From Nocardiopsis sp. FIRDI 009 (GTDB lineage Bacteria > Actinomycetota > Actinomycetes > Streptosporangiales > Streptosporangiaceae), in NCBI RefSeq assembly GCF_003386285.1, contig NZ_QPNC01000029.1:1-64000 (forward strand): a stretch of DNA of 64,000 nt. Reading direction: 5' to 3'. The first letter of the stretch is position 1, and each line of letters begins with the position of its first letter. The notes beneath the pieces are model-generated. The model worked only from the letters and a program-made list of their open reading frames with translations, made no database searches and had not been told where the DNA came from. The translations under genes and the position numbers were made by a program. Positions 8,583-17,668 of this stretch are shown here, piece by piece.

Positions 8583-8939
8583 TCAGACCCCCACCATGTC
8601 GGCGACCTGGGGAACACGATCCGGTACCGGTTCGATGCCGAGGTCCTGAGCCGCGACGGGGTCGGTCGGGACCGTGTCGCCCAGCAGCGCGGCCTCCTGG
8701 AGTTCCGCGAGGGCGAGCTGGTCGGAGACCTCCCGCAGCACCTGGGAAAGCGGGACACCCAGTGCCCCGCAGATCGAGGAGAGCAGCTCGGAAGAGGCTT
8801 CCTTCTGACCCCGCTCGACCTCCGAGAGGTAGCCGAGGGACACACGTGCATCGGCCGACACCTCGCGGAGGGTGCGGCCCTGGCGCTGTCGCAGCCGCCT
8901 GAGCACGTCACCAAGTAGGTGACGAAGCAGGACCATCAT
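8583..8939 (-). CDS. clgR: ClgR-type XRE-family transcriptional regulator
   Basis: A 118-residue protein with an N-terminal Cro/C1-type HTH (TLREVSADARVSLGYLSEVERG near residues 23-44, with the SLGYLSEVERG recognition helix typical of ClgR) and an acidic C-terminal half. ClgR activates clp protease and other proteostasis genes in actinobacteria and is itself a Clp substrate. The start at 8939 is preferred since GGGAGG precedes it; two ATGs are adjacent. The position after pgsA and cinA matches other actinobacteria, but recA, usually nearby, is not in the window. A CGC-rich dyad about 100 bases upstream could be an autoregulatory site. Confidence 0.87.
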   Translation of the reverse strand: MMVLLRHLLGDVLRRLRQRQGRTLREVSADARVSLGYLSEVERGQKEASSELLSSICGALGVPLSQVLREVSDQLALAELQEAALLGDTVPTDPVAAQDLGIEPVPDRVPQVADMVGV

Positions 8940-9022
8940 TCGCGCTCCCTCCCGCCGGTAGCGACCTTCATATACAACACCGTACCTGCCCCACGCCCGA
9001 TTCGGGCACCTCTTGCCATCCT

Positions 9023-9040
9023 GTTCGCTGGAGGGGGAAC
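9023..9040. promoter_or_regulatory. Candidate ClgR box upstream of clgR
   Basis: GTTCGCTGGAGGGGGAAC is a near-palindrome with arms GTTCGC and GGGAAC (one mismatch). It resembles the CGC-N5-GCG core known for ClgR targets and would fit autoregulation, with one mismatch in the right half. Confidence 0.35.
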
Positions 9041-9142
9041 CACCAGCTGGAGTGGTTTTGTTCCCGTCGTACGGGAGAGGGTGACCGACCGGAGGACCAG
9101 GGCGTGCGTCGTGCGGCGGGGTGTACGCCCGCCACACACACC

Positions 9143-9679
9143 CTAGGACCGGGTGGCTCCCACCGCGTCGCCGCGGACGGCCGACTCCAGGAGCGCCAGG
9201 GCGCCCTCGACCGTGTGGTAGCGGATACCCGAACGATCCCCGGTGAAACGGAACGCTCGGACGGCGCTGGTCCCGGCGGGTGCGGCGACGGCCGCGAAGA
9301 CGGTCCCGACGGGCCGCCCGTACTGGGGGTCCGGCCCGGCGACGCCGGTCACCGCGACCCCGTAGTCGGCGCCCATCAGCCGGCGCACGCCCGCGGCCAT
9401 GTGCGCGGCCACCTCGGGGTGGACCGCCCCCTGGGCGGCCAGCAGGTCCTCGGGAACCCCCAGCAGGCCCGCCTTGGTGTCCGTGGCGTAGGTGACCACC
9501 CCGCCCCGGTAGGTGTTGGAGGCGCCGGGGACGGCGGTCAGGTGGGCGCCGAGGAGCCCGCCGGTGAGGGACTCGGCGGTGGCGCAGGTGGAACGGCGCT
9601 CCAGCAGCGCCCGGTGGACGGCCTCGGCCGCGGTGAGCGCGTCGCCGCCGAGTCCCGGGGCGCCGTGCGGTTCGCTCAC
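9143..9679 (-). CDS. CinA C-terminal-domain protein (nicotinamide-nucleotide amidase family)
   Basis: A 178-residue stand-alone CinA C-terminal domain. Family motifs are CATAESLTGGLLGAHLT near residue 25, GGVVTYATDTKAGLLGV near 50, GVAVTGVAGPDPQYGRPVGTVF near 105 and a C-terminal RxxxxxxxxEGAL helix. Such domains deamidate nicotinamide mononucleotide to nicotinic acid mononucleotide in NAD salvage (PncC). The N-terminal MoCF-like domain of full-length CinA is absent, as usual for this locus. The GTG start overlaps the pgsA stop (GTGA), so translation is probably coupled. Upstream open frame is only pgsA read out of frame. Confidence 0.9.
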   Translation of the reverse strand: MSEPHGAPGLGGDALTAAEAVHRALLERRSTCATAESLTGGLLGAHLTAVPGASNTYRGGVVTYATDTKAGLLGVPEDLLAAQGAVHPEVAAHMAAGVRRLMGADYGVAVTGVAGPDPQYGRPVGTVFAAVAAPAGTSAVRAFRFTGDRSGIRYHTVEGALALLESAVRGDAVGATRS

Positions 9680-10281
9680 GCCGTACGCCCTCGCCTGGCG
9701 CGGATGAGGCGGATCGCGTCGACCACGTAGGCGAGTCCGGTCCAGACCGTCACCGCCAGTGCCGCGCCCATCACGATGTGGGCGGCCCAGACGAACACCA
9801 CGCTGAACGGCAGCAGCGCCGCGGGGAAGAGGTAGAGGCTGATCGCCACGATCTGCAGGACGGTCTTGAGCTTGCCGCCCTGGCTGGCGGGCATGACGCC
9901 GTAGCGCAGGACCGCGAAGCGCAGCACGGTGATGCCCCACTCGCGGACGAGGATGGCGATGGTCACCCACCACCACAGGTCGCCCTGGAGGGAGAGCACG
10001 ACCAGCGCGGCGCCGGTCAGCGCCTTGTCGGCGATGGGGTCGGCGATCTTGCCGAAGTCGGTGACCAGGTTGCGGCGGCGGGCCAGCTCACCGTCGATCC
10101 GGTCGGTGACGGCGGCCAACACGAACACCGCGAACGCGGCCAACCGCCACCACGGTCCGTCCAGGAGCATGAACCACACGAACACCGGCACCATGACCAG
10201 GCGGCTCATCGTGAGGATGTTCGCGATGTTCCACAGGGGAACGTGGGGGGCGGGCGACGCCGCGGAATCGTGGGTGCTCAT
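9676..10281 (-). CDS. pgsA: CDP-diacylglycerol--glycerol-3-phosphate 3-phosphatidyltransferase
   Basis: A 201-residue integral-membrane CDP-alcohol phosphatidyltransferase. The catalytic signature appears as DGELARRRNLVTDFGKIADP near residues 68-87, matching D-G-x2-A-R-x8-G-x3-D, and several hydrophobic helices surround it. It makes phosphatidylglycerol phosphate, the first committed step to phosphatidylglycerol and cardiolipin. It overlaps rimO upstream and cinA downstream by four bases each, so the three form a tight operon. Other CDP-alcohol transferases share the motif; the gene order rimO-pgsA-cinA supports this identity. Confidence 0.9.
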   Translation of the reverse strand: MSTHDSAASPAPHVPLWNIANILTMSRLVMVPVFVWFMLLDGPWWRLAAFAVFVLAAVTDRIDGELARRRNLVTDFGKIADPIADKALTGAALVVLSLQGDLWWWVTIAILVREWGITVLRFAVLRYGVMPASQGGKLKTVLQIVAISLYLFPAALLPFSVVFVWAAHIVMGAALAVTVWTGLAYVVDAIRLIRARRGRTA

Positions 10282-11717
10282 CTGTCTCCGGTTTCCCCGT
10301 CCGGCGCTTCGTCCTGTTCCGCGACGAGGTCGGCCCCCGCGGCCTGGATCACGGTGGCCCGGACGAGGTCTCCCACGGCCAGCCCCTCACCGTAGAGGAT
10401 GGTGCTGCCGTCCACCTCGGGCGCCTGGTGGTCGGCGCGGCCCTCGTACGCGCCGTCCTCCAGCACGGACTCGACCAGAACGGTGACCTGCGAACCGATC
10501 CGCTCCTCCGCGCGCTGGGCCATGAGCTCCTCGGAGAGCCGGTTGAGCCGCTCCACGCGCTCCTCGATCACCTCGGCGGGAACCTTGCCCTGGTGGCCGA
10601 CGGCCTCGGTGCCGTCCTCGTCGGAGTACCCGAACACGCCGATGGCGTCCAGGCGGGCCTCGCTGAGGAAGGCGACCAGGTCCTCGAACTCCTCCTCGGT
10701 CTCCCCGGGGAAGCCCACGATGAAGTTGGAGCGGGCCCCGGCCTCGGGCGCGCGCTCGCGTACCGTGCGCAGGAGCTCCAGGAAGCGCTCGCGGTCGCCG
10801 AAGCGGCGCATGCGGCGCAGCAGCGTGCCGCTGGCGTGCTGGAAGGACAGGTCGAAGTAGGGCACGACCCCGGGGGTGGAGGTGAGCACGTCCACCAGTC
10901 CGGGGCGCACCTCGGCGGGCTGGAGGTAGCTGACGCGGACCCGGTCGAGGCCCTCCACGGCGGCCAGGCGCGGCAGGAGCTTCTCCAGGGCCCGCAGGTC
11001 GCCGAGGTCCTTGCCGAAGGAGGTGGAGTTCTCGCTGACCAGGAAGACCTCGCGCACGCCCTCGCTGGCCAGCCACTCGGCCTCGCGGACGATCTCGTCG
11101 GGGTGGCGGGAGATGTAGGCCCCGCGGAAGGCGGGGATGGCGCAGAACGTGCACCGGCGGTCGCAGCCGGAGGCGATCTTGAGGTTGGCGACCGGCCCCC
11201 CGCTCAGGCGGCGCCGCGGCACGGCCGCGCGGTAGGGCAGCTCGGTGCCCTCCGCGCCCTCGGCGTCGGCGAAGGACGCGTGGCCGGGGACGTGGACGTC
11301 GGCGGCGTCGCGGTCCACCGGGCTGATCGGCAGCAGGGTGCGCCGGTCCCGCGGGTCGTGCGGGACGAGCGTGCGCCCGGCGACGACGTCGTCGAGGCGG
11401 TCGGTGATGGTCGCGTAGTCGTCGAACCCGATGACCTGGGCCTCAGGCAGGGCCTCGGCGAGCTCGGAGCCGTAGCGCTCGGCCATGCAGCCCGCGGCGA
11501 CGACCCGGCCGCCGTTCTCCGCGGCGTCCAGGATCGTCTGGATGGAGTCCTGCTTGGCCGCGTCGATGAACCCGCAGGTGTTGACGACGGTCACGTCCGC
11601 GTCACCGTCCACGAGTTCCCATCCGCCTTCGGAGAGGCGTCCGGCCAGCTCTTCGGAGTCGACCTCGTTACGCGCACACCCCAGGGTGACGAGCGAGACA
11701 GTACGGCGCGATGACAT
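10278..11717 (-). CDS. rimO: Ribosomal protein uS12 methylthiotransferase RimO
   Basis: A 479-residue radical-SAM methylthiotransferase that adds a methylthio group to Asp88 of S12. The N-terminal MTTase domain has Fe-S ligands Cys14 (TLGCARNEVDSE), Cys48 (NTCGF) and Cys77 (AGCMAE). The radical-SAM cluster motif Cys185-x3-Cys189-x2-Cys192 reads GCDRRCTFCAIP, and a C-terminal TRAM domain follows. The NEVDSE stretch separates RimO from the tRNA enzyme MiaB. ATG 11717 is chosen because homology begins there. A basic linker of about 40 residues around 130-170 between the two domains looks longer than usual. Confidence 0.93.
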   Translation of the reverse strand: MSSRRTVSLVTLGCARNEVDSEELAGRLSEGGWELVDGDADVTVVNTCGFIDAAKQDSIQTILDAAENGGRVVAAGCMAERYGSELAEALPEAQVIGFDDYATITDRLDDVVAGRTLVPHDPRDRRTLLPISPVDRDAADVHVPGHASFADAEGAEGTELPYRAAVPRRRLSGGPVANLKIASGCDRRCTFCAIPAFRGAYISRHPDEIVREAEWLASEGVREVFLVSENSTSFGKDLGDLRALEKLLPRLAAVEGLDRVRVSYLQPAEVRPGLVDVLTSTPGVVPYFDLSFQHASGTLLRRMRRFGDRERFLELLRTVRERAPEAGARSNFIVGFPGETEEEFEDLVAFLSEARLDAIGVFGYSDEDGTEAVGHQGKVPAEVIEERVERLNRLSEELMAQRAEERIGSQVTVLVESVLEDGAYEGRADHQAPEVDGSTILYGEGLAVGDLVRATVIQAAGADLVAEQDEAPDGETGDR

Positions 11718-12005
11718 GGCTTCCAAGGTGTGGGAGAGCTTCGACGTGGTGTGCGGGTACGCGGCGCGGCGGATCCGGTCCGGCCTCGCGCGCGACTCGG
11801 CGCCTGGCGGCACCACCCACGACCCACCACACTACCGTGGACGCGTCACCCGACCGTACCGTGCTTGCTTTTGGGCCCTTGCTCCGCTTCGTCCCGCCCG
11901 CCGCCCGCCGCCACCCCCAACGGACGCCTACGGCGCGGCCCCGATCTCCGGGAACCCTGTCGGTGCCCGCACGGCGCCCCCGAGGCGGGCGCCCCGGGAC
12001 AACCC

Positions 12006-13073
12006 CTACCCCCGCACGCCGTCGGCTCCGACGGTGACGGAGGTGACCTCCCCGGAGCGGCCGAGCGTGCCGAGGTCCTCCCCGTCGACGGCCACGCTGA
12101 CCACACCCGCGTTGCCGACCCACAGGTCGATGGTGTCCTCGGTCACGTACTCCTCGGTGTCGCCGTCGAGGAGGAACCCGGTGAACAGGTCCTTCCCGTC
12201 GGGGTCGGTGACCTTGATCCAGCTGCGGTCGGAGGCGGTGACGGCGATGGTGACCTCCTCCGGCTCCTCGAACACCGGTTCGTCGATCGAGGGCCGTTCC
12301 GCGGGTACGGGGACGTCCGGCACGGTGACCGAGGAGTCGACCGTGTCCGATCCGCGGTCGAAGGCCGCGCGCAGCGGGTTGCCGCCCTCCCATTCCTCCC
12401 AGGCGTGCACGCCCACGAGGACGCCCAGGACGAGGATGACGCCGACCACGGCCCACGGCCAGTGGCGGCGGACCGCCTCGCCGCGCCTGGTCCGGGTCGC
12501 ACTGACCGCCGGGCGCGGCCGGGGGCCCGGTTCGCCCGGGGGACGCCGCCGCTGCCCTTCGGCGGTGCGGCGGGGTCCGGGGACGGCGGCCGCCCGCCCC
12601 CGCGCGCGCCGACCCTGGCGGACGCGTCCGCGCACGTGCTGGCGGCGTTCGAAGTGCCCCCACCGCTCCGACCGGTCACCGGGGTCGTGGTCCTCCCCGC
12701 CGAGACGGCGCACCGCCGTGTGCGTCTCCGCGGACTCCTCCCCCCACGCCTGACCGCGCGCGGCCTCGGTCGCGGCGCGGTCCGCCGAGGACCCGGCGGC
12801 GGGGTGTCGTGCGGGCGGGACGAAGGCGGCCGCGCCGGGATGGGCGTGCTCACGGTCGAACTCGTCGATCAGCGGCGCGGGATCCAGGCCGAGGACCCGG
12901 CAGATACCGCGGATGTGCCCGCGCGCGTAGAAGTCGCCTCCGCACGGGACGAAGTCCTCCCGCTCGATACCGCGCAGGACCTGCTCCCGAATGCGTGTAC
13001 GGGTGCTGAGGTCCGCGACCGTGAGTCCCGCGGCCACCCGCGCCGCCGCCAGGGTCTGACCGATCGTCGCCAT
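12006..13073 (-). CDS. RodZ-like HTH membrane protein (DUF4115)
   Basis: A 355-residue protein with an N-terminal XRE-like HTH (residues 1-75; GDFYARGHIRGICRVLGLD is characteristic), a long Arg/Pro-rich low-complexity linker, one membrane helix at about 206-224 (PWAVVGVILVLGVLVGVHAW) and an external beta-rich DUF4115 domain (IAVTASDRSWIKVTDPDGK). This is the architecture of RodZ, which links MreB to wall synthesis in rods; in actinobacteria it lies between ftsK and rimO, as here. A GGGGGAG ribosome site precedes the ATG. Its role in an actinomycete is probably wall or morphogenesis related; that is inference. Confidence 0.85.
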   Translation of the reverse strand: MATIGQTLAAARVAAGLTVADLSTRTRIREQVLRGIEREDFVPCGGDFYARGHIRGICRVLGLDPAPLIDEFDREHAHPGAAAFVPPARHPAAGSSADRAATEAARGQAWGEESAETHTAVRRLGGEDHDPGDRSERWGHFERRQHVRGRVRQGRRARGRAAAVPGPRRTAEGQRRRPPGEPGPRPRPAVSATRTRRGEAVRRHWPWAVVGVILVLGVLVGVHAWEEWEGGNPLRAAFDRGSDTVDSSVTVPDVPVPAERPSIDEPVFEEPEEVTIAVTASDRSWIKVTDPDGKDLFTGFLLDGDTEEYVTEDTIDLWVGNAGVVSVAVDGEDLGTLGRSGEVTSVTVGADGVRG

Positions 13074-13252
13074 GCGCGCTCCCCCCGCTACTTTGTGCGC
13101 TCACACCGAACCACTCTGCTATTCCGTGCTCGAACACGCAGGCCACCACGCCCAAGGACGTCCCAAAGATCACACCAAATCGGACAGACCTCCGGCTTCC
13201 GGCCGGGAGGTTCCGCGCCGGCGCGGTCGTCCGCGACCGGGGCCGGCCGCGG

Positions 13253-15754
13253 TCAGCCGCCGCGGATCTCGGCGAGGACGCCGGGCAGGTCGTCGGGGGT
13301 GACCAGGACGTCGCGGGCCTTGGACCCCTCGCTGGGGCCGACGACGTCGCGGCTCTCCATCAGGTCCATGAGGCGGCCCGCCTTGGCGAAGCCCACCCGA
13401 AGCTTGCGCTGGAGCATGGACGTCGACCCGAACTGGGTGGTGACCACCAGCTCGACCGCCTGGAGCAGCAGGTCGAGGTCGTCGCCGATGTCCTCGTCGA
13501 TCTCCTTCTTCTTCGTCTCCCCCGCCGCGACGTCCTCGCGGTAGTCGGGCTCGGACTGCTTCTTGCAGTGCTCGACGATCCCCCGGATCTCCTTCTCCGA
13601 CACCCACGCGTTCTGGAGCCGGATGGGCTTGCCCGCCCCCATCGGAAGGAAGAGCGCGTCGCCCTTGCCCACCAGTTTCTCCGCGCCGGGCTGGTCGAGG
13701 ATGACCCGGCTGTCGGAGAGGCTGGAGGTGGCGAACGCCAGCCGCGAGGGCACGTTGGCCTTGATCAACCCGGTCACCACGTCCACGCTGGGCCGCTGGG
13801 TGGCCAGCACCAGGTGGATGCCGGCGGCGCGGGCCAGCTGGGTGATGCGCACGACGGCGTCCTCGACGTCGCGCGGGGCGACCATCATCAGGTCGGCGAG
13901 CTCGTCGACGATCACCAACAGGTACGGGTAGGGCTGGTACTCGCGCTCGCTGCCGGGCGGGGCCTTGAGCTCACCCGTGCGCACGGCGGCGTTGAAGTCG
14001 TCCACGTGCCGGTAACCGGAGGCGGCCAGGTCGTCGTAGCGCCGGTCCATCTCCCCCACGACCCACTGGAGCGCCTCGGCGGCCCGCTTGGGGTTGGTGA
14101 TGATGGGCGTGATCAGGTGCGGGATGCCCTCGTACATCGTCAGCTCGACCCGCTTGGGGTCGACCAGGATCATCCGCACCTCGTCGGGGGTGGCGCGCAT
14201 CATCAGCGAGGTGATCAGTCCGTTGATGCAGGTGGACTTACCGGCGCCGGTGGCGCCCGCGACCAGCACGTGCGGCATCTTGGCGAGGTTGGCCACCACG
14301 TTGGTGCCCTCGACGTCCTTGCCCAGGCCCACCAGCATGGGGTGGTCGTCGGAGGTGGCCGCCGGGGAGCGCAGGACGTCGCCCAGGCTGACGATGTCCT
14401 TGTCGGTGTTGGGGATCTCCACGCCGATCGCGGACTTGCCGGGGATCGGCGACTGGATGCGCACATCGGCGCTCTTGACCGCCAGGGAGATGTTCTTGGT
14501 CAGCGCGGTGACCTTCTCGACCTTGACCGCCGGGCCCAGTTCGATCTCGTAGCGGGTCACCGTCGGCCCCCGGGTGAACCCGGTGACCTCGGCGTCGATG
14601 CTGAACTGGGTGAGCACGCCGGAGAGCGCCTCGACGACCTCGTCGTTGGCCCTGGTGCGCGGTTTGACCGGGCTGCCGGGCTTGAGCATGCCCGGTGCGG
14701 GCAGGTCGTAGTCGCCGTCCACGACCCGGGAGGGGATGGACAGCTGCTCGGTGGCGGCCGGCGGAGGTGAGGGGGCGGGGGTCGGGGAGTGCTCGTCCGC
14801 GCCGGACCCGCCCCTGCCCCTGCGCTTGGGCCGGGGGCGCTCCGCCGCCTCCTCCTCGTCGGTCAGGGCCGGTGCGAGGGGTTCGGTGTCGGGATCGCTG
14901 GGCAGGACCGGGCTGTCGTAGGGGCGCTCGTGGTCGCCCGCGACGGTCTCCTCGGTGCGCTTGCGCCGCGGTTTGCGGCGCGGCTTGGCCCTGTCCTGTC
15001 CGGGGTCGGCGCCGAGGATGCCCAGCCCGGAGTCGGGGCCGGTGTCGCGCTCCAGGAGGGCGCCGAAGAGGGTCTGGAGGCGGTCGGGGATGCGCCGGAT
15101 GGGCGTGGCGGTGACCACCAGGACGCCGAAGACCAGGATGAGCACGAGGAGCAGTCCGGTCAGCCACGGGGTGACGATCGCGCTGAGCGGCCCGGAGGCG
15201 ACGTAGCCGATGAGCCCGCCCGAGTCCATCAGCGCCGCCAGCCCCTCGGAGGGCTGGGGGACGCCGTGGCCGATGTGGATGAGACCGAGCAGACCCAGCA
15301 TGATCGCGCTGAAGCCGATGAACAGACGGCCGGCGTCGCCCTCCCGCGCGCTGGAGGGGGTGCGCATCAGCCGGATGGCCAGGGGCAGGAACAGCAGTGG
15401 CAGGATCGGGGAGAAGGTCCCGAACCCGCCGACGACGACGGTGCGGGTGGCCCTCAGGAGCAGGCCCTCGCTCTGCCACCACACGGCGCCGGCGATGAGG
15501 ATCCCCGCGGCCAGCAGGACCAGCCCGGCGCCGTCCCTGCGCAGGTCGGGGTCGAGGTCGCGGGCGCTGCGCCCCACGGCCCGCGCGGCTCCGCCCACGG
15601 TGTGCGCGACGACCTTCCACAGCACCAGCAGGAACTGCCCGAACAGGGTCACGACGAAGGCGATGGGTCCGTCGGGCATCACGGGGGGCGAGGAGCGCCG
15701 TTTGGCGGGCTTTTTGCGCCCCGACCCTCCGGAGGACTTGGCACGCGTGGCCAT
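13253..15754 (-). CDS. ftsK: DNA translocase FtsK/SpoIIIE
   Basis: An 833-residue septal DNA pump. Four predicted membrane helices span roughly residues 30-190, an acidic/basic Pro-rich linker follows, then the motor: Walker A GATGAGKS at 500-507, Walker B VIVDELADLMM, and the C-terminal winged-helix gamma domain (TTQFGSTSMLQRKLRVGFAKAG) that reads KOPS-like polar sequences. It clears chromosomes from closing septa, including sporulation septa. ATG 15754 is preferred; GGAGG lies upstream and homology begins here, while an in-frame extension carries no conserved sequence. It is between rnj and the rodZ-like gene. Confidence 0.93.
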   Translation of the reverse strand: MATRAKSSGGSGRKKPAKRRSSPPVMPDGPIAFVVTLFGQFLLVLWKVVAHTVGGAARAVGRSARDLDPDLRRDGAGLVLLAAGILIAGAVWWQSEGLLLRATRTVVVGGFGTFSPILPLLFLPLAIRLMRTPSSAREGDAGRLFIGFSAIMLGLLGLIHIGHGVPQPSEGLAALMDSGGLIGYVASGPLSAIVTPWLTGLLLVLILVFGVLVVTATPIRRIPDRLQTLFGALLERDTGPDSGLGILGADPGQDRAKPRRKPRRKRTEETVAGDHERPYDSPVLPSDPDTEPLAPALTDEEEAAERPRPKRRGRGGSGADEHSPTPAPSPPPAATEQLSIPSRVVDGDYDLPAPGMLKPGSPVKPRTRANDEVVEALSGVLTQFSIDAEVTGFTRGPTVTRYEIELGPAVKVEKVTALTKNISLAVKSADVRIQSPIPGKSAIGVEIPNTDKDIVSLGDVLRSPAATSDDHPMLVGLGKDVEGTNVVANLAKMPHVLVAGATGAGKSTCINGLITSLMMRATPDEVRMILVDPKRVELTMYEGIPHLITPIITNPKRAAEALQWVVGEMDRRYDDLAASGYRHVDDFNAAVRTGELKAPPGSEREYQPYPYLLVIVDELADLMMVAPRDVEDAVVRITQLARAAGIHLVLATQRPSVDVVTGLIKANVPSRLAFATSSLSDSRVILDQPGAEKLVGKGDALFLPMGAGKPIRLQNAWVSEKEIRGIVEHCKKQSEPDYREDVAAGETKKKEIDEDIGDDLDLLLQAVELVVTTQFGSTSMLQRKLRVGFAKAGRLMDLMESRDVVGPSEGSKARDVLVTPDDLPGVLAEIRGG

Positions 15755-15925
15755 CGGGGGTCGCACCTCCAGGGGAGCGGCTCGTTCGGTCCGGCGGGCA
15801 GGGCGCCCCGCCACGGCGGGCAGCCTACTAGGAAGTCCAGTCCCGGCGGGGTTCCGCGTCGGCGTGTCGCGCGGACCGGGTGCGCGGTCCGCCCTCCGGG
15901 GCACGGAACCGGTCCCGGGAACGCC

Positions 15926-15963
15926 GTACGGCCCGAGGTCGCACATCGCGCCTCGGGCCGTAC
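15926..15963 (-). terminator. Terminator after rnj
   Basis: GTACGGCCCGAGG (15926-15938) is exactly complementary to 15951-15963 with a 12-base loop, starting 20 bases past the rnj stop on the minus strand. It probably ends the dapA-rnj transcript before ftsK. Confidence 0.8.
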
Positions 15964-15982
15964 ACGGAAAGCGACCGTCCGG

Positions 15983-17668
15983 TCAGACCTCGACCAGGAC
16001 GGGGATGATCATCGGACGACGGCGGTAGGTCTCGTTCACCCACCGGCCCGCGCTGCGGCGGATGAGCTGCCGGAGCTGGTGCGGGTCGTTGACACCGTCA
16101 CTGGCGGCCTTGTCCAGGGCGGCCTGGAGCTTGTCCACGACGTCGTCGTAGGCGTCCGGGGCGATCCCGGCGCCGCGCGTGTGGATCTCGGGCTCGCCGA
16201 GGATCTTGCCCGTGGTGGAGTCCACGGCCACGACGACGGAGATGAACCCCTCCTCGCCGAGGATGCGGCGGTCCTTGAGCGAGGCCTCGGAGACGTCGCC
16301 GACCGACGAACCGTCCACGTACACGTACCCGGCCTGGACCGCACCGACGATCTTGGCCCGGTTCTTGTACAGGTCGACGACGACACCGTCCTCGGCGATG
16401 CAGATCCGGTCCTGCGGGACTCCGGTGGCCTTGGCCAGGTCGGCGTGGGCGCGCAGGTGCCGCCACTCGCCGTGCACCGGCATGAAGTTGCGCGGTCGCA
16501 CCATGTTGAGCACGTACAGCAGCTCACCGGCGGAGGAGTGCCCGGACACGTGCACCAGGGCGTTGCCCTTGTGCACGACCCTGGCGCCCCAGCGGGTCAG
16601 GCCGTTGATCACCCGGTTGACGGAGTTCTCGTTGCCCGGGATCAGCGAGGACGCGAGCAGGACGGTGTCGCCCTCCTCGATGCGGATCTGGTGGTCGCGG
16701 TTGGCCATGCGGCTCAGCGCGGCCATCGGCTCGCCCTGCGACCCCGTGCACACCATCAGGACCTCGTCGGGCGGCAGCTGGTCGAGCTGCTTGACGTCGA
16801 TGATGGTGTCCCCGGGCACGCTCAGGTAGCCCAGGTCGCGCGCGATGTTCATGTTGCGGACCATGGACCGGCCCACGAACGCGATCTTGCGGCCGTGCTT
16901 GACGGCGGCGTCGATCACCTGTTGGACGCGGTGCACGTGCGAGGCGAAGCAGGCCACGACGATGCGCTTGTCGGAGGTGCGGAACACCTTGTCGATGGCC
17001 TCGTTGAGGTCGCGCTCGCTGACCACGAAGCCCGGCTGCTCGGCGTTGGTGGAGTCCGACAGCAGCAGGTCCACGCCCTCGTCGCCGAACCGGGCGAAGC
17101 CGCCCAGGTCGGTGAGGCGTCCGTCCAGCGGCAGCTGGTCCATCTTGAAGTCGCCGGTGTGCAGCACCGTCCCGGCCGGGGTGCGGATGCCGATCGCCAG
17201 CGCGTCGGGGATGGAGTGGTTGACCGCGAAGAACTCCAGGTCGAAGGGGCCGAAGTCGTGTCGCTCCCCCTCCTCGACCAGGACCGTCTCCGGCTTGATG
17301 CGGTGCTCGCCCAGCTTGGCGGTGATCAGCGCCAGGGTGAGCTTGGAGCCGACGATCGGGATGTCCTCGCGCTCGCGCAGCAGGAAGGGCACGCCGCCGA
17401 TGTGGTCCTCGTGCCCGTGGGTGAGCACGATCGCCTCGACGTCGTCGAGCCGGTCCCGGATGTGGTCGAAGTCCGGCAGGATCAGGTCGACGCCGGGTTG
17501 CTCCTCCTCCGGGAAGAGGACGCCGCAGTCGACGATGAGCAGGCGGCCGTCGTACTCGAAGACCGTCATGTTGCGGCCGATCTCGCCGAGTCCGCCCAGC
17601 GGCACGACGCGCAGCACGCCCTCGCCGAGCGGCGGCGGGGGCCCCAGTTCGGGGTGGGGGTGGCTCAT
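15983..17668 (-). CDS. rnj: Ribonuclease J
   Basis: A 561-residue metallo-beta-lactamase/beta-CASP nuclease with endo- and 5'-exonuclease activity in mRNA decay and rRNA maturation. The zinc motif HGHEDH is at residues 84-89, with DCGVLFPEE before it and SGHSSAGELLYVLN (beta-CASP motif) around 370. The N-terminus begins VVPLGGLGEIGRNM, the RNase J hallmark. The start overlaps the dapA stop by four bases, so the pair is translated together, as in many actinobacteria. All catalytic histidines appear present. Confidence 0.93.
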   Translation of the reverse strand: MSHPHPELGPPPPLGEGVLRVVPLGGLGEIGRNMTVFEYDGRLLIVDCGVLFPEEEQPGVDLILPDFDHIRDRLDDVEAIVLTHGHEDHIGGVPFLLREREDIPIVGSKLTLALITAKLGEHRIKPETVLVEEGERHDFGPFDLEFFAVNHSIPDALAIGIRTPAGTVLHTGDFKMDQLPLDGRLTDLGGFARFGDEGVDLLLSDSTNAEQPGFVVSERDLNEAIDKVFRTSDKRIVVACFASHVHRVQQVIDAAVKHGRKIAFVGRSMVRNMNIARDLGYLSVPGDTIIDVKQLDQLPPDEVLMVCTGSQGEPMAALSRMANRDHQIRIEEGDTVLLASSLIPGNENSVNRVINGLTRWGARVVHKGNALVHVSGHSSAGELLYVLNMVRPRNFMPVHGEWRHLRAHADLAKATGVPQDRICIAEDGVVVDLYKNRAKIVGAVQAGYVYVDGSSVGDVSEASLKDRRILGEEGFISVVVAVDSTTGKILGEPEIHTRGAGIAPDAYDDVVDKLQAALDKAASDGVNDPHQLRQLIRRSAGRWVNETYRRRPMIIPVLVEV

